Positions 26,761 to 36,249 of a stretch of 64,000 nucleotides of DNA are shown here, piece by piece; the first letter of the stretch is position 1, and every line of letters begins with the position of its first letter. This DNA is from Pedobacter chitinilyticus (GTDB lineage Bacteria > Bacteroidota > Bacteroidia > Sphingobacteriales > Sphingobacteriaceae), in contig NZ_QMHN01000009.1 of assembly GCF_003313385.1 (NCBI RefSeq), forward strand, positions 1-64,000, given 5' to 3'. The notes beneath the pieces are model-generated. The model was not told the DNA's origin. It searched no databases and was given only the letters and a program-made list of their open reading frames with translations. The position numbers were made by a program, and so were the translations under genes.

Positions 26761-28440
26761 ATGAAAAAGATTGTCCATATCAAAAGCCTTATCTTGTTGC
26801 TAATTGCAGTAGGGGCCATGCAATGTGCCAAAAAATATGATGATGTAGAGATCGATCATCAAATGGTGATTGACAGTATTCGTCCAGAAAGAGGTACGGC
26901 AAATACACCTGTTAGAATTTATGGGCGTAATTTCCCCGAAATAAATAGTCAGGCTACCGTATTCTTCAATAGTAAGCAAGGCGCCATTGTTGGTAATTCA
27001 ACCAACAATGTGATTTTAACTACGGTACCAAATGAGGCAGGTACTGGAAACGTCAGTCTCAAAATAGGAGATAAGGTGATTTCTGGACCAGTATTTACTT
27101 ACGATTATGAAGCACCGATCATTGCAAGCATAAGCCCTTTAACTGGAATTGAGGGAACTGAAATTACCATCAATGGTAGTAAATTTTCTACTGTGGCAGC
27201 TAATAACGAAGTTTCAATCAATGGTATCAAAGCTACCGTTACTGCATCGAGCATTACACAGCTCAAAGCTACATTACCTTATACTAAAAACGGAGCGGTT
27301 CAAGTAACAGCAAATGGCGTTGCTAATATTGGCGCTGTATTTAGGTTTGTACCGCAAATTGACAATATTGACAAGAATATGGCTTTTGAAGGTGATGTAG
27401 TGCGTTTGACCGGGAAATATTTTGATGCGGGTTCAACTCCTTTGGTTGCTTTCAATGGCGTAAATGCGGCGATTGTTTCCATAAGTAGCACAACCATAGA
27501 TGTACGGGTTCCTACATCAAGCAATGGTAATATCATGGTAACCGTTGATGGCATTAACAGTAATCCTATTGCGTTTACTTATCTAAGAAACATAGTGGCC
27601 AATAGTTTAAATCAAACCTCGCCAATTTTAAGAACAGTATTTGGTATTGACGGAGCAAGCGTAAGCATTAAAGGAGGCAGCTTTGGAACCGATGTGAGTA
27701 AAATCAGGGTAATGGTTGGTACTCAAAATGCACAAGTGACAGCGGTAACTGACGACAATGTTACTTTCACGGCACCTAATTTTGTATCTTCTCAAGAAAA
27801 CACCCAACAAATAAAGGTTTTCCTACAAAATGTAGAAGCCAGTTATCCGAATGGAAATTTAACCTTCACTTATTTAGAGCCAACTATATCATCTGTTACT
27901 TGCTCCATAGTACCAATGGGAGGAGGCTTGTATAATTTTATATTTAATGTAAACGGAAATCATTTTAATGCTACTGCACCTAACGCTAACTTTGAACTTT
28001 TGATTGACGGCGTAAAATATGGAGCAGCAGTAAATGGTAATGCAGCAGTGATTACCACTACACAATTTAGTTCCTTTATTAAAAACAGATACGATATTAG
28101 GGTAAATAACAAATGGGGCAGTTTCATATTAGCTTTTCAAAGAAATGTGAATATTGCCGATTTTAACTATTCTTCAGTCAACGGAGTTAGGACCATTACC
28201 ATTACTGGCGATGGCTTTGGAAGCACAATAGATCAAAATCGTTCGGTAAGGGTTTATAGGATACAAAATGGTGTAAAAAGCTATTTGAACGTGCAACCAG
28301 CAATCACATGGTCAGATAACCAATTAGTAGCAACTTTTACCGATAATTATATTGATGATTTAACCTACGGAGTAGAGGTGCGAGTGAACAATAGGATGGG
28401 TACCAAAGAGAAATTCTTCAATTATTTTCAGGTCAATTAG
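26761..28440 (+). CDS. IPT/TIG-domain lipoprotein
   Basis: The 559-residue protein has a lipoprotein signal (hydrophobic segment then GAMQCAKK; Cys22 lipidated). At least four IPT/TIG immunoglobulin-like modules follow, each opening with an I-x-S-I/D-x-x-x-x-G pattern: VIDSIRPERGTANTPVRIYG (about 36), IASISPLTGIEGTEITINGS (about 120), a third beginning IDNIDKNMAFEGD (about 199), and a fourth containing VFGIDGASVSIKGGSFG (about 288). Two more divergent modules fill 371-559. In Bacteroidota such lipoproteins often sit on the cell surface and bind glycans or proteins, as in SusE-like positions. It is the last cassette gene, closed by a bidirectional terminator. Confidence 0.85.
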   Translation: MKKIVHIKSLILLLIAVGAMQCAKKYDDVEIDHQMVIDSIRPERGTANTPVRIYGRNFPEINSQATVFFNSKQGAIVGNSTNNVILTTVPNEAGTGNVSLKIGDKVISGPVFTYDYEAPIIASISPLTGIEGTEITINGSKFSTVAANNEVSINGIKATVTASSITQLKATLPYTKNGAVQVTANGVANIGAVFRFVPQIDNIDKNMAFEGDVVRLTGKYFDAGSTPLVAFNGVNAAIVSISSTTIDVRVPTSSNGNIMVTVDGINSNPIAFTYLRNIVANSLNQTSPILRTVFGIDGASVSIKGGSFGTDVSKIRVMVGTQNAQVTAVTDDNVTFTAPNFVSSQENTQQIKVFLQNVEASYPNGNLTFTYLEPTISSVTCSIVPMGGGLYNFIFNVNGNHFNATAPNANFELLIDGVKYGAAVNGNAAVITTTQFSSFIKNRYDIRVNNKWGSFILAFQRNVNIADFNYSSVNGVRTITITGDGFGSTIDQNRSVRVYRIQNGVKSYLNVQPAITWSDNQLVATFTDNYIDDLTYGVEVRVNNRMGTKEKFFNYFQVN

Positions 28441-28447
28441 GTTAGCA

Positions 28448-28486
28448 AAATGCAAACGCCCCAAAAAGCTGGGGCGTTTTGCATTT
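28448..28486. terminator. Bidirectional terminator closing the TANFOR cassette
   Basis: AAATGCAAACGCCCC (28448-28462) pairs with GGGGCGTTTTGCATTT (28471-28486) with one bulged base and an 8-nt loop. It lies between convergent genes ending at 28440 and 28492 and can serve both. Confidence 0.85.
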
Positions 28487-28491
28487 AAGTA

Positions 28492-29382
28492 TCAAAATGA
28501 TGTCCTTAAATACACTTTAAAATATTGGGCCATGACATCAGCAAATGCCTTTGCAAAAGCAGGTCGGCCAGCGGCGTCACGCACACCCTTAAAGTTGCTT
28601 TCTATTTGCCAGCCAAAAACTTTGGGATATTTAGTAGAGGTGTACCTTCTGGTATTATAGCCTCCATTAAAATATTTGTCTTCTTCTAGAGGAGCAACAT
28701 CTTGCTTAGAAGGTACAGCATCAAAACCTGCAGAAGTAATTAAGGTTCCAAAAGCATTTTCGCCATTCAATAATTGTACAAGATCAAGGTTTTTATCAGC
28801 CGCCAATAGATTAACTACAGATGATTTTTCAACCAATTGGTTCTTCTCTGCATCTGTTTTCCTTAGCTCATTAGCAGTTAAATTGTATCCCAGTTCCAAT
28901 CGTTGTTTGGTGTGCCCATGACCATGTAGATCAATATAAATAACCTTGCCAAATTTTTGGGTAGCCATTGAAATAGCAGTGTCAATATAGTCATGGAACT
29001 GGTGCCAAGTTTTTTCTAAGTCTTTGTTGCCACAGGTAGCTTCGTCTATATCCCTATTTTGGTCCAAGTGTTTTCTCGAAAGGTTAGAAAGGATAATGAA
29101 AGGCCTTGCGTTGTACTTTTCTAAAAACACTTTTTCAATTTCCTTTGCCAGTTCAATTGTTTTTGAGTCAGTAACCGTAACCGCACCTTTGCAATCACGA
29201 GTGGCGCCATCTGGCAACGTAATGGTTCCGCCATGGGGTACGCTAATAATTAAAGGTAAATTGCCAACCGTAAACTCGGTCCATTTTTCCTGATCGGTGT
29301 AGGTTTTCCCAACTTCCCATTTTTGCGCATAAGCGAAGCTTGAAATCAATAATAGAAATAAGCTCAGTTTAAAAAATCTCAT
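28492..29382 (-). CDS. N-formylglutamate amidohydrolase-like protein, exported
   Basis: The 296-residue protein (from the ATG at 29382) begins with a signal peptide ending FAYAQ. The family pattern is ISVPHGG near the start, NLSRKHLDQNRDIDEA in the middle and IDLHGHGHTKQRLELGY, whose histidines are the presumed metal ligands. FGase-type enzymes hydrolyse N-formyl- or N-acyl-glutamate-like amides; an exported version may act on peptides or cell-wall-like substrates. The substrate is not known. I rejected the further upstream start at 29436 because the signal peptide starts cleanly at 29382. A paralogue lies at 43405. Confidence 0.8.
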   Translation of the reverse strand: MRFFKLSLFLLLISSFAYAQKWEVGKTYTDQEKWTEFTVGNLPLIISVPHGGTITLPDGATRDCKGAVTVTDSKTIELAKEIEKVFLEKYNARPFIILSNLSRKHLDQNRDIDEATCGNKDLEKTWHQFHDYIDTAISMATQKFGKVIYIDLHGHGHTKQRLELGYNLTANELRKTDAEKNQLVEKSSVVNLLAADKNLDLVQLLNGENAFGTLITSAGFDAVPSKQDVAPLEEDKYFNGGYNTRRYTSTKYPKVFGWQIESNFKGVRDAAGRPAFAKAFADVMAQYFKVYLRTSF

Positions 29383-29624
29383 TTGATGTAAATTTAGTAG
29401 GTCATAAAAGCTATTGCTTTTAACATAGACTTTCACCGCTTCAAAAGGTACCGAAATTAGTGCACGATTTGTCGATTTGATAGCTTCTGAAAAAAAATAA
29501 TATAAAAAGGGTCCTGTTGCATTTGGTAACAGTCTATCATATAGTTTGAAAGAAAAAACTCGCTGAAAAATAAAACGAGCAATTTTTTAGAACCAACCTA
29601 ACAACTAACAAACTAGCAGTTCAT

Positions 29625-32294
29625 ATGAGAAAACTTTACTTATTGCTTATTTTCTTCTCGCTATTAGTGGGAATGGATGCAGCAGCACAAACGATTAGAT
29701 ATGTAAAACCAGGCGGTACTGGCGATGGTTCTAGTTGGACGGCAGCGTCAGGAGATTTGCAGGCGGTGATTAACGCTTCAGTCGCGGGGAATGAAATATG
29801 GGTAGCAGCAGGTACCTATAAACCAAACCGTAAAGCAGATGCAGTAGCAACAATTACAGTTAATGACAGATATAATGCCTTTGTTTTAAAGAAGGATATC
29901 GCCATCTACGGTGGTTTTGCGGGCACAGAAACATCAAGACTACAAAGAAATTTCAATACCAATGTGACCATTTTGAGTGGTAACCTTGGGGATGAAGCCA
30001 TTGATACCGACAATGCTTATCACGTAGTGGTAGCTTCGGGCGATTTGGGAACTGCCAAGTTAGATGGTTTTACAGTAAGTAAAGGGTACACCAGTGGTAC
30101 AGGTACTACAGGCGGTATCACGGTAAATGGCAATGTAATCCCTCCAAGCCGTTCTCCAGGAATCATTAACTATTACAGCAGTGCAGCTTACGAGAATTTA
30201 ATCATCAGAGACAACGTAAACGGTTCAACCGATCAAAGTGCTGGGGCAATATACATCCTGTATGGTTCGCCAACTTATACCAAAGTGAAGTTTATTAATA
30301 ACAAAACTTTAAGTACAAATGCTGGTGCAGTTTTCATCTTCAGTGCAGTAGCTACCCCTTCTAAACCTATCTTCACAGAAGTTGAATTTATTGGTAACGA
30401 GTCAACTGCCGGTGGTGCCGTAGTTGCGTCAACAGCAGCTTCTCCTGTTTTTGAGAAATGTACTTTTGATGGGAACAAATCTACCACCACAGGTGGAGCT
30501 ATCCATATGTTCTCCGCATCAGCAAGCATGACTTTTAATGAATGTAATTTCATAAACAACACTGCCGCCACTAATGGAGGGGCAATTAATAATGCTTTAG
30601 CCACTACCATCACTATTAGTAAATCTACATTTAGCAATAATAATGCAACGGGATCAGGAGGTGCGATTTATTTTACAGCAGGCACCCTTAATTTAACAGA
30701 AAGTACTCTTACTGCCAATAAAGCCAACTCATCTGGAGCAATGTATTTGGGAACAAGTACCCTACCATCAGTATTAAATAGCGTGACATTTTTAAATAAC
30801 GAAGCCACCACTACAGCGGGCGCACTTTATTTGAATGCCAATAGCCCACAAATGAATAACAATAAGTTTATCGGAAATAAAGCTGCTACTAGTGGCGGGG
30901 CCATTTATTTATTCGGTGTAGCGGGTAATTTAGCTAGCCCAGTATTAACCAACAACTTGTTTTATAACAACGAAGCAGGAAGCAATTCAGGAGGCGGGGG
31001 AGCAATTTATGTTTCAACCAATGCGGCTCCAGTGATTCATAATGCTACATTTTATGCAAATAAAGCGACTGCTTTTAAGGGTGGAGCAATCTACCTAACC
31101 GCGTCAGGACAAGCTACGGTGTACAACAGTATTTTGTATAAAAACCAAGCTACAGATGCAACTACGGTTGATTTCTTGGCAACAACACCTGCAAACCTAA
31201 TCGTGAGATCTTCGATGACCGATGCCTACGGTACTAATGGTGTAGATGATAACATAGTAGGCCAGGATCCAGTTTTTGAAAGCGAAGATCCGAACAGTAC
31301 CGATTTTTTACGCTTGCAAGATTTTAGCCCTGCCATAGATGCTGGACAAAACAACCTATTGCCTGCTGGTGTAACTTCAGACTTGGCTGGAAATGCAAGG
31401 GTTAACAATCTTATTTTGGATTTGGGTGCCTACGAGTTTGATGGCGCAGCACCAGTACCACCATTGCAAGTTACGATAGATGAAAATTCTCCAAATGGAA
31501 CTTTCGTGGCCAAACCAGTTTCAAGTTTATCAGGCGTACTTTCTAACTGGACCATCATGAGTGGTAATGTAAATGATGCATTTGCCATTAATGCAACCAC
31601 TGGAAATATTACCGTTAACAAAAGTACTGAGGTAGATTATGAAAAAATAAAAAGCTTCAATCTAACCGTTAAAGTATTTAACGATATAGGCGACGACCAG
31701 GTAATGAGAGTAATCATCTCTTTGAACAACCTGATGGAAGACCCTCAAACACCGATCATTGCCAAAGTAGCAAATGGCGTACTGACTAGCTTCAGGCCTA
31801 AACTAAGCGGATTAGCAGAGCCTTTGAGTGTAATTACCATTTATGTAGATAATAAGGAACATCCAGTAACGGCCATGTCTAATGATAAAGGCGAATGGGT
31901 TTACACCTTTACGGATGAGCTAGCTCCTGGAAAACACACTTTCCACGTAGTGGCAAGCAATAGCCTAGGTACCAGTAACCCAAGTCCGCAAGCTACGGTG
32001 ACCCTTAAGTTATATAGCGGTTCAGTAGTAGCCAATAACCTTCTTACTCCTAACGGTGACGGAAAAAACGATTTATGGATCGTCACTGATTTGAGTTTGA
32101 TGTATCCTAAAAACGAAGTAATCGTATATGATAAAACTGGCAAAACAGTATTTAAAAAGGCAAACTATCAAAATGATTGGGATGGAAGCTACAACGGCAG
32201 CCCTTTAAATACAGGTACTTATTATTATGAAATCAATATTGGTGCTGGGTTAAAGCCAATTAAAGGAACATTAACCATTTTGAAAGGAAGATAA
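29625..32294 (+). CDS. Beta-helix protein with type B type IX sorting domain
   Basis: The 889-residue protein has a signal peptide (1-22, ending AAAQ) and opens [20 protein letters not shown]. It then runs through right-handed beta-helix repeats with recurring GGAI/GGAV and NN turns (about 23-600). A cadherin-like module follows (about 612-700, DENSPNG ... [11 protein letters not shown]), then an Ig-like module (about 705-800, [18 protein letters not shown]). The C-terminal domain (about 806-889) has [11 protein letters not shown], a DKTGKTVF strand, DWDGSYNG and GTYYYEI. This matches the gliding-motility-type (type B) signal of the type IX secretion system. The next gene is a PorP/SprF protein, the usual partner of type B cargo. 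Confidence 0.92.
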
Positions 32295-32341
32295 TACGAT
32301 TAGCTGCTTTAGAATTAAGGAATTTGCTTAACCAAACAACA

Positions 32342-33226
32342 ATGAAAACTAAACAAACTACATATATCATTATTGCTGCCATCTTATTTTTCGTCTCGTC
32401 TGAGTTGAAGGCACAAGTAAGCCCGCCAATGTCGATGTACTATTTGAACGAATATCTGTACAACCCAGCGGCGGCAGGAAAGAGACAAGGTTTAAATGTA
32501 GGCCTTTCTTATAAAAACAACTTAACAGGAAGTAATGGGCAAAGTGTTGCCAATACCATTACTGTCGATTATGGCCTAGGGAAAAATGGCTTCGGGCTAT
32601 CCGTAGTGACGGATAAGGATGGACTTTTAAACGTAAACAGATTTTCAGCTTCTTATGCCTACAACGTAAAAACATCAGAAACTGGTAATTTAAGATTTGG
32701 ATTATCTGCTGGAGTATCATCATTAAAAGTAAACATGAGTGATATTATTGGTGATGGAACCGATATCATCCCGCAAGAGTTTAATGAGCAAGGCTATATT
32801 TTTGATGGAGATTTGGGCGTGAATTATGAAGATGGCAAATTAAGCTTAAGTGCAGTAGCCCCTAATTTGCGTAGCCTTATCTATTCAGAAAATGTGAATG
32901 ATGGCTATAACTACACTACTTTTTATGCTGCTGCAGCCTACCAAGTTTTGGACGGACCTATAAAATTAACACCTAAAGTGCTTTACCGTGGTCTTGATGG
33001 TTATGACAGTGTAATAGATGTTGGCGTTAATGCACAATTTGCCGAAGATAAATTTAATCTCTTAGCTTTTTACCACAGCAGTAACAGTTTCTCCTTTGGA
33101 ATGGGCTTTAACATATTAAAAAAATACCAAATGCAGGCTTCATATTCGTTGCCAATAAATAATAACCTAAAAAAATACACTTATGGAGGTGTAGAATTAG
33201 GTTTAAAAGTTAATCTATCTAAATAA
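32342..33226 (+). CDS. PorP/SprF family type IX secretion system membrane protein
   Basis: The 294-residue protein has a signal peptide (ending ELKAQ) and the family opening [20 protein letters not shown], then a small beta-barrel with a C-terminal aromatic-polar strand. PorP/SprF proteins sit in the outer membrane and hold type B cargo at the cell surface; they are commonly encoded next to that cargo, as here (47 bases after the beta-helix gene). The ATG at 32342 is preferred to a TTG six codons earlier. A strong terminator follows, so the two genes make one operon. Confidence 0.93.
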
Positions 33227-33235
33227 AAGCTCGTA

Positions 33236-33269
33236 GGAGAGCCTTGTTTTTGCAAGGTTCTCTTTTTTT
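33236..33269 (+). terminator. Intrinsic terminator after PorP/SprF gene
   Basis: GAGAGCCTTG (33237-33246) pairs with CAAGGTTCTC (33253-33262) with one G-T pair and a 6-nt loop, followed by seven Ts. The rest of the spacer to 33451 has no gene; its content is AT-rich leader sequence. Confidence 0.9.
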
Positions 33270-33451
33270 GTGAAAAGCAATTTGAGTAGTCAGATAAATC
33301 TGTCTGCTTTTTTGCGTTTTTATCAAAAAAGTTATATAAGTAAAACAAAAATGTTTTGGATACTGAATAAGGATTGCTAATTTTATAATAACCTAAACCA
33401 ACAAACTAGCTGATAAACTTTCCAAAGTATATCAGTTCATATTTTACTTTA

Positions 33452-34045
33452 ATGGCCTTGTACGATTTAACAGCAGAGAAGCTATTGTTAAAGGAAATCT
33501 ATGATGGAAATTCTTTGGCATTTAACAAAATGTTCAGCCTTTACCGTGGCAAAATTTTGGCTTTTGTAGATTCCTTTGTCCACAGCAAGGCTGATGCAGA
33601 GGAAATTGTACAAGAGACATTTTTAGTCATCTGGCAAAATCGTGAAAAACTACTATCTATCGAACACCCACGCAACTACATTTACACCATCGCCCGTAAT
33701 AAAACCTACGATTACCTCAACAAAGTCAGCAGAACAGAAAAAACCATTAGCAACGCATGGATAAATACTTCGGTGAGTTTAAACAATATCGAAGACCAGA
33801 TCAATCTTAAAGAAAGCGTTTTTTTAATTAATAAAGTTTTACAGACCCTTTCGCTGCAAAAACAAGAGATTTTTAACATGAGCCGTAACCAGCACATGAG
33901 CCATGAAGAGATTGCACAAGCAGTTGGGCTTTCTAAAAGTCGCGTTAAAAATGTAATTGTCGAAGTACTTAAGCACCTCAAATATCATATTTCAAAGCAT
34001 CATATCGTAGTATCCCTACTGTTGCTTTGGAAGTTATTTTTCTAA
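33452..34045 (+). CDS. ECF sigma factor (sigma-70 family, SusC/D-linked type)
   Basis: The 197-residue protein has region 2 (about 22-90, with ADAEEIVQETFLVIWQNR and a following NYIYTIARNKTYDYL) and region 4 (about 125-175, with MSHEEIAQAVGLSKSRVKN as the helix-turn-helix). It ends in a hydrophobic tail, VVSLLLLWKLFF, a feature often seen in Bacteroidota ECF factors paired with FecR. It would be held inactive by the FecR protein at 36250 and direct transcription of the SusC/D operon. Unusually, a 2-kb cargo gene lies between it and FecR. Confidence 0.95.
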   Translation: MALYDLTAEKLLLKEIYDGNSLAFNKMFSLYRGKILAFVDSFVHSKADAEEIVQETFLVIWQNREKLLSIEHPRNYIYTIARNKTYDYLNKVSRTEKTISNAWINTSVSLNNIEDQINLKESVFLINKVLQTLSLQKQEIFNMSRNQHMSHEEIAQAVGLSKSRVKNVIVEVLKHLKYHISKHHIVVSLLLLWKLFF

Positions 34046-34184
34046 AATTTCTTTATTTTTTCGATCTGCTTTGTTCATCAACCACACTGTTCAATAATTT
34101 TTTTTCAAAAAGTTGGTTTTTAACGGTCCATCGTTAAAGGTTGGCAGTCTATATAGGACAAACAACAAACCTAACCAACAATTT

Positions 34185-36227
34185 ATGAAGAAATTTTACT
34201 TACTACTCCTCATTGCATTAAGTTATTATTCTCTTTCTGCACAAACAATCCGCTATGTAACGGCAGGGGGTACTGGCAACGGTACAAGTTGGGGCACTGC
34301 CTCTGGTGATTTGCAGCTAATGATAGATGAGTTAGCGGCACTTGATGAGACTACATTCCCTAATCGTCAGGTTTGGGTAAGTGCAGGTACTTATGTGCCA
34401 ACCCGTCGTGCAGACGCTACAGGAACAATTACACTCAATGATCGACGTAATTCGTTTGTGATGAGAGCTGGTGTAAAAATTTACGGCGGTTTTGCTGTGG
34501 GTCAAACTTCAATAGCTGCCAGAGATTTTGCAGTAAATCCATCAGTATTGAGTGGTAACACCGGTAATACAGCCATTGATACCGATAATGCTTACCACGT
34601 GGTAATCGCTGCAAATGATATGACTGGAGCAGCTTTGGATGGTTTTACCGTTACAAAAGGCTATGCAACAGGTACAGGAGTTAATAGTACGGCTCCCAAT
34701 AATGCGGTTACCGTAACTGTAAATACCCGCAGCATTCCTAGTTCACGGGCAGCAGGGATCATTTTGTATTACGCTAACAATGCGACATTCTCTAACTTAA
34801 AAATAGAAGATAACTATAACAGTTCTTCAGACCAGAGCTCGGGAGCAGTATATCTTTTTTATAGTGGTTCTCTGTCGTTTACTAATGTAGAATTTAAAAA
34901 TAATACCTGTGCCAGCAACAATGGAGGTGCAATATATAGTTTTGGGTCAACCACATTAGGAATAGTTAGTGCCACATTCAAAAACGTTTCCTTTACACAA
35001 AATGTATCGGGGGCAGCTGGAGGGGCTATTTATGCTTCTAGCTTAAGTAGGTTAAACTTTTTTAACTGTACATTTAACGACAATAGCTCAACGGGCAATG
35101 GAGGCGCAGTGTTTTCAGCTGGATCCACAACAGCTGGGGAGCAAAATGAAATTAAAGTACTCAACTCGATATTTTCAAGTAATGAATCGAATGGTGCAGT
35201 AGGAGGAAGTGCCTTTTATAATTCCTCTGGGTCTATACTTTCTATTTCAAATGCTACTTTTTATGCAAATGATGTAAAAGCAGGATCAAGTGGAGGTGCG
35301 CTACATTTGGCAAACTCTGCCTCATCAAGCGTTAAATTATACAATAGCATTTTTAATGCTAATACTGCCGTAACTGGAAATGGAGATATCTTTAGAAATA
35401 CCGTTACGTTCAGTATAAAAAATACACTTAGCCAAGTGTACGGCACTAACGGTGTCGATGGAAATATCGTAAACCCTTCACCAGCTTCTTTATTCGCTAG
35501 TACCGTTTCAACAGATCCGAATTTTCTGAATTTAATAGAAGGAGCAGCGACAGAAAAAGGGAGCAAAGTGTTGTATAATGAAATAGGTGACGCGAATACT
35601 GATACAGATTTAGCAGGGAATCTTCGTCTTAAACATAATGAGATCGATTTAGGCGCTTATGAATATCAAGGAACTTTACCAGTAACGCTAATTTCATACA
35701 CCGCTACTAAAAACGGTTCAACTGCTTTACTAACCTGGAATACGGCTAGTGAGCAAAACAACCAAAAATTTGTAATTGAAAGAGGGACATCTGCGAGCAA
35801 TTTTACCTTCTTTAAAGAAATCGTAGGAGCAGGCAATAGCGCTACTTCCCTAAACTATTCGGTAGTAGACTATACACCACTTGCTGGAACTAACTATTAC
35901 CGACTAACACAATACGATCATAACGGCACGCCTACAATTTTAGGGGTGGAGGCCCTTACTTTTGGACTAACTCCAGAAAAAACCACCATATATCCTAACC
36001 CAGCCAAAGCCTATATTTGGGTAGATCCTTCTTCATCAAATGAGATCACTTCCCTAAATCTAATATCTTTGACAGGAAAAAACTTATTAACCAATAATTA
36101 CGCTCAAACAGCAACACAAGGAAATGTAAAGTTGGACTTAGCTGATATACCTGCAGGTACCTACATCTTGTGGATCAACAAAGGCAAGCCTAATGCAGAA
36201 AAGCAGAAATTATTGGTTGTGAAATAA
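34185..36227 (+). CDS. Beta-helix protein with type A type IX sorting domain
   Basis: The 680-residue protein starts at the ATG at 34185, giving a signal peptide ending SLSAQ; the earlier ATG at 34113 would put 24 extra residues in front. The mature start TIRYVTAGGTGNGTSWGTAS is nearly the same as in the protein at 29625. Beta-helix repeats (about 20-500) contain NNGGAIYS and GAAGGAIYAS turns. A linker region and a C-terminal type A sorting domain follow (about 610-680, with TIYPNPAKAYIWV, SLTGKNLL and IPAGTYILWI). It should be secreted by the type IX system and surface-anchored. It sits between the sigma factor and its FecR. Confidence 0.92.
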   Translation: MKKFYLLLLIALSYYSLSAQTIRYVTAGGTGNGTSWGTASGDLQLMIDELAALDETTFPNRQVWVSAGTYVPTRRADATGTITLNDRRNSFVMRAGVKIYGGFAVGQTSIAARDFAVNPSVLSGNTGNTAIDTDNAYHVVIAANDMTGAALDGFTVTKGYATGTGVNSTAPNNAVTVTVNTRSIPSSRAAGIILYYANNATFSNLKIEDNYNSSSDQSSGAVYLFYSGSLSFTNVEFKNNTCASNNGGAIYSFGSTTLGIVSATFKNVSFTQNVSGAAGGAIYASSLSRLNFFNCTFNDNSSTGNGGAVFSAGSTTAGEQNEIKVLNSIFSSNESNGAVGGSAFYNSSGSILSISNATFYANDVKAGSSGGALHLANSASSSVKLYNSIFNANTAVTGNGDIFRNTVTFSIKNTLSQVYGTNGVDGNIVNPSPASLFASTVSTDPNFLNLIEGAATEKGSKVLYNEIGDANTDTDLAGNLRLKHNEIDLGAYEYQGTLPVTLISYTATKNGSTALLTWNTASEQNNQKFVIERGTSASNFTFFKEIVGAGNSATSLNYSVVDYTPLAGTNYYRLTQYDHNGTPTILGVEALTFGLTPEKTTIYPNPAKAYIWVDPSSSNEITSLNLISLTGKNLLTNNYAQTATQGNVKLDLADIPAGTYILWINKGKPNAEKQKLLVVK

Positions 36228-36249
36228 ATTAACGACAGTAATTGTAAAC

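Noticed and set aside
29500..29560. Hairpin CTGTTGC/GTAACAG upstream of the type B beta-helix gene and a TATAGTTTG near-match to a -7 box
   Set aside because: The stem needs a wobble in seven pairs and the box has one base too many; too weak to call.
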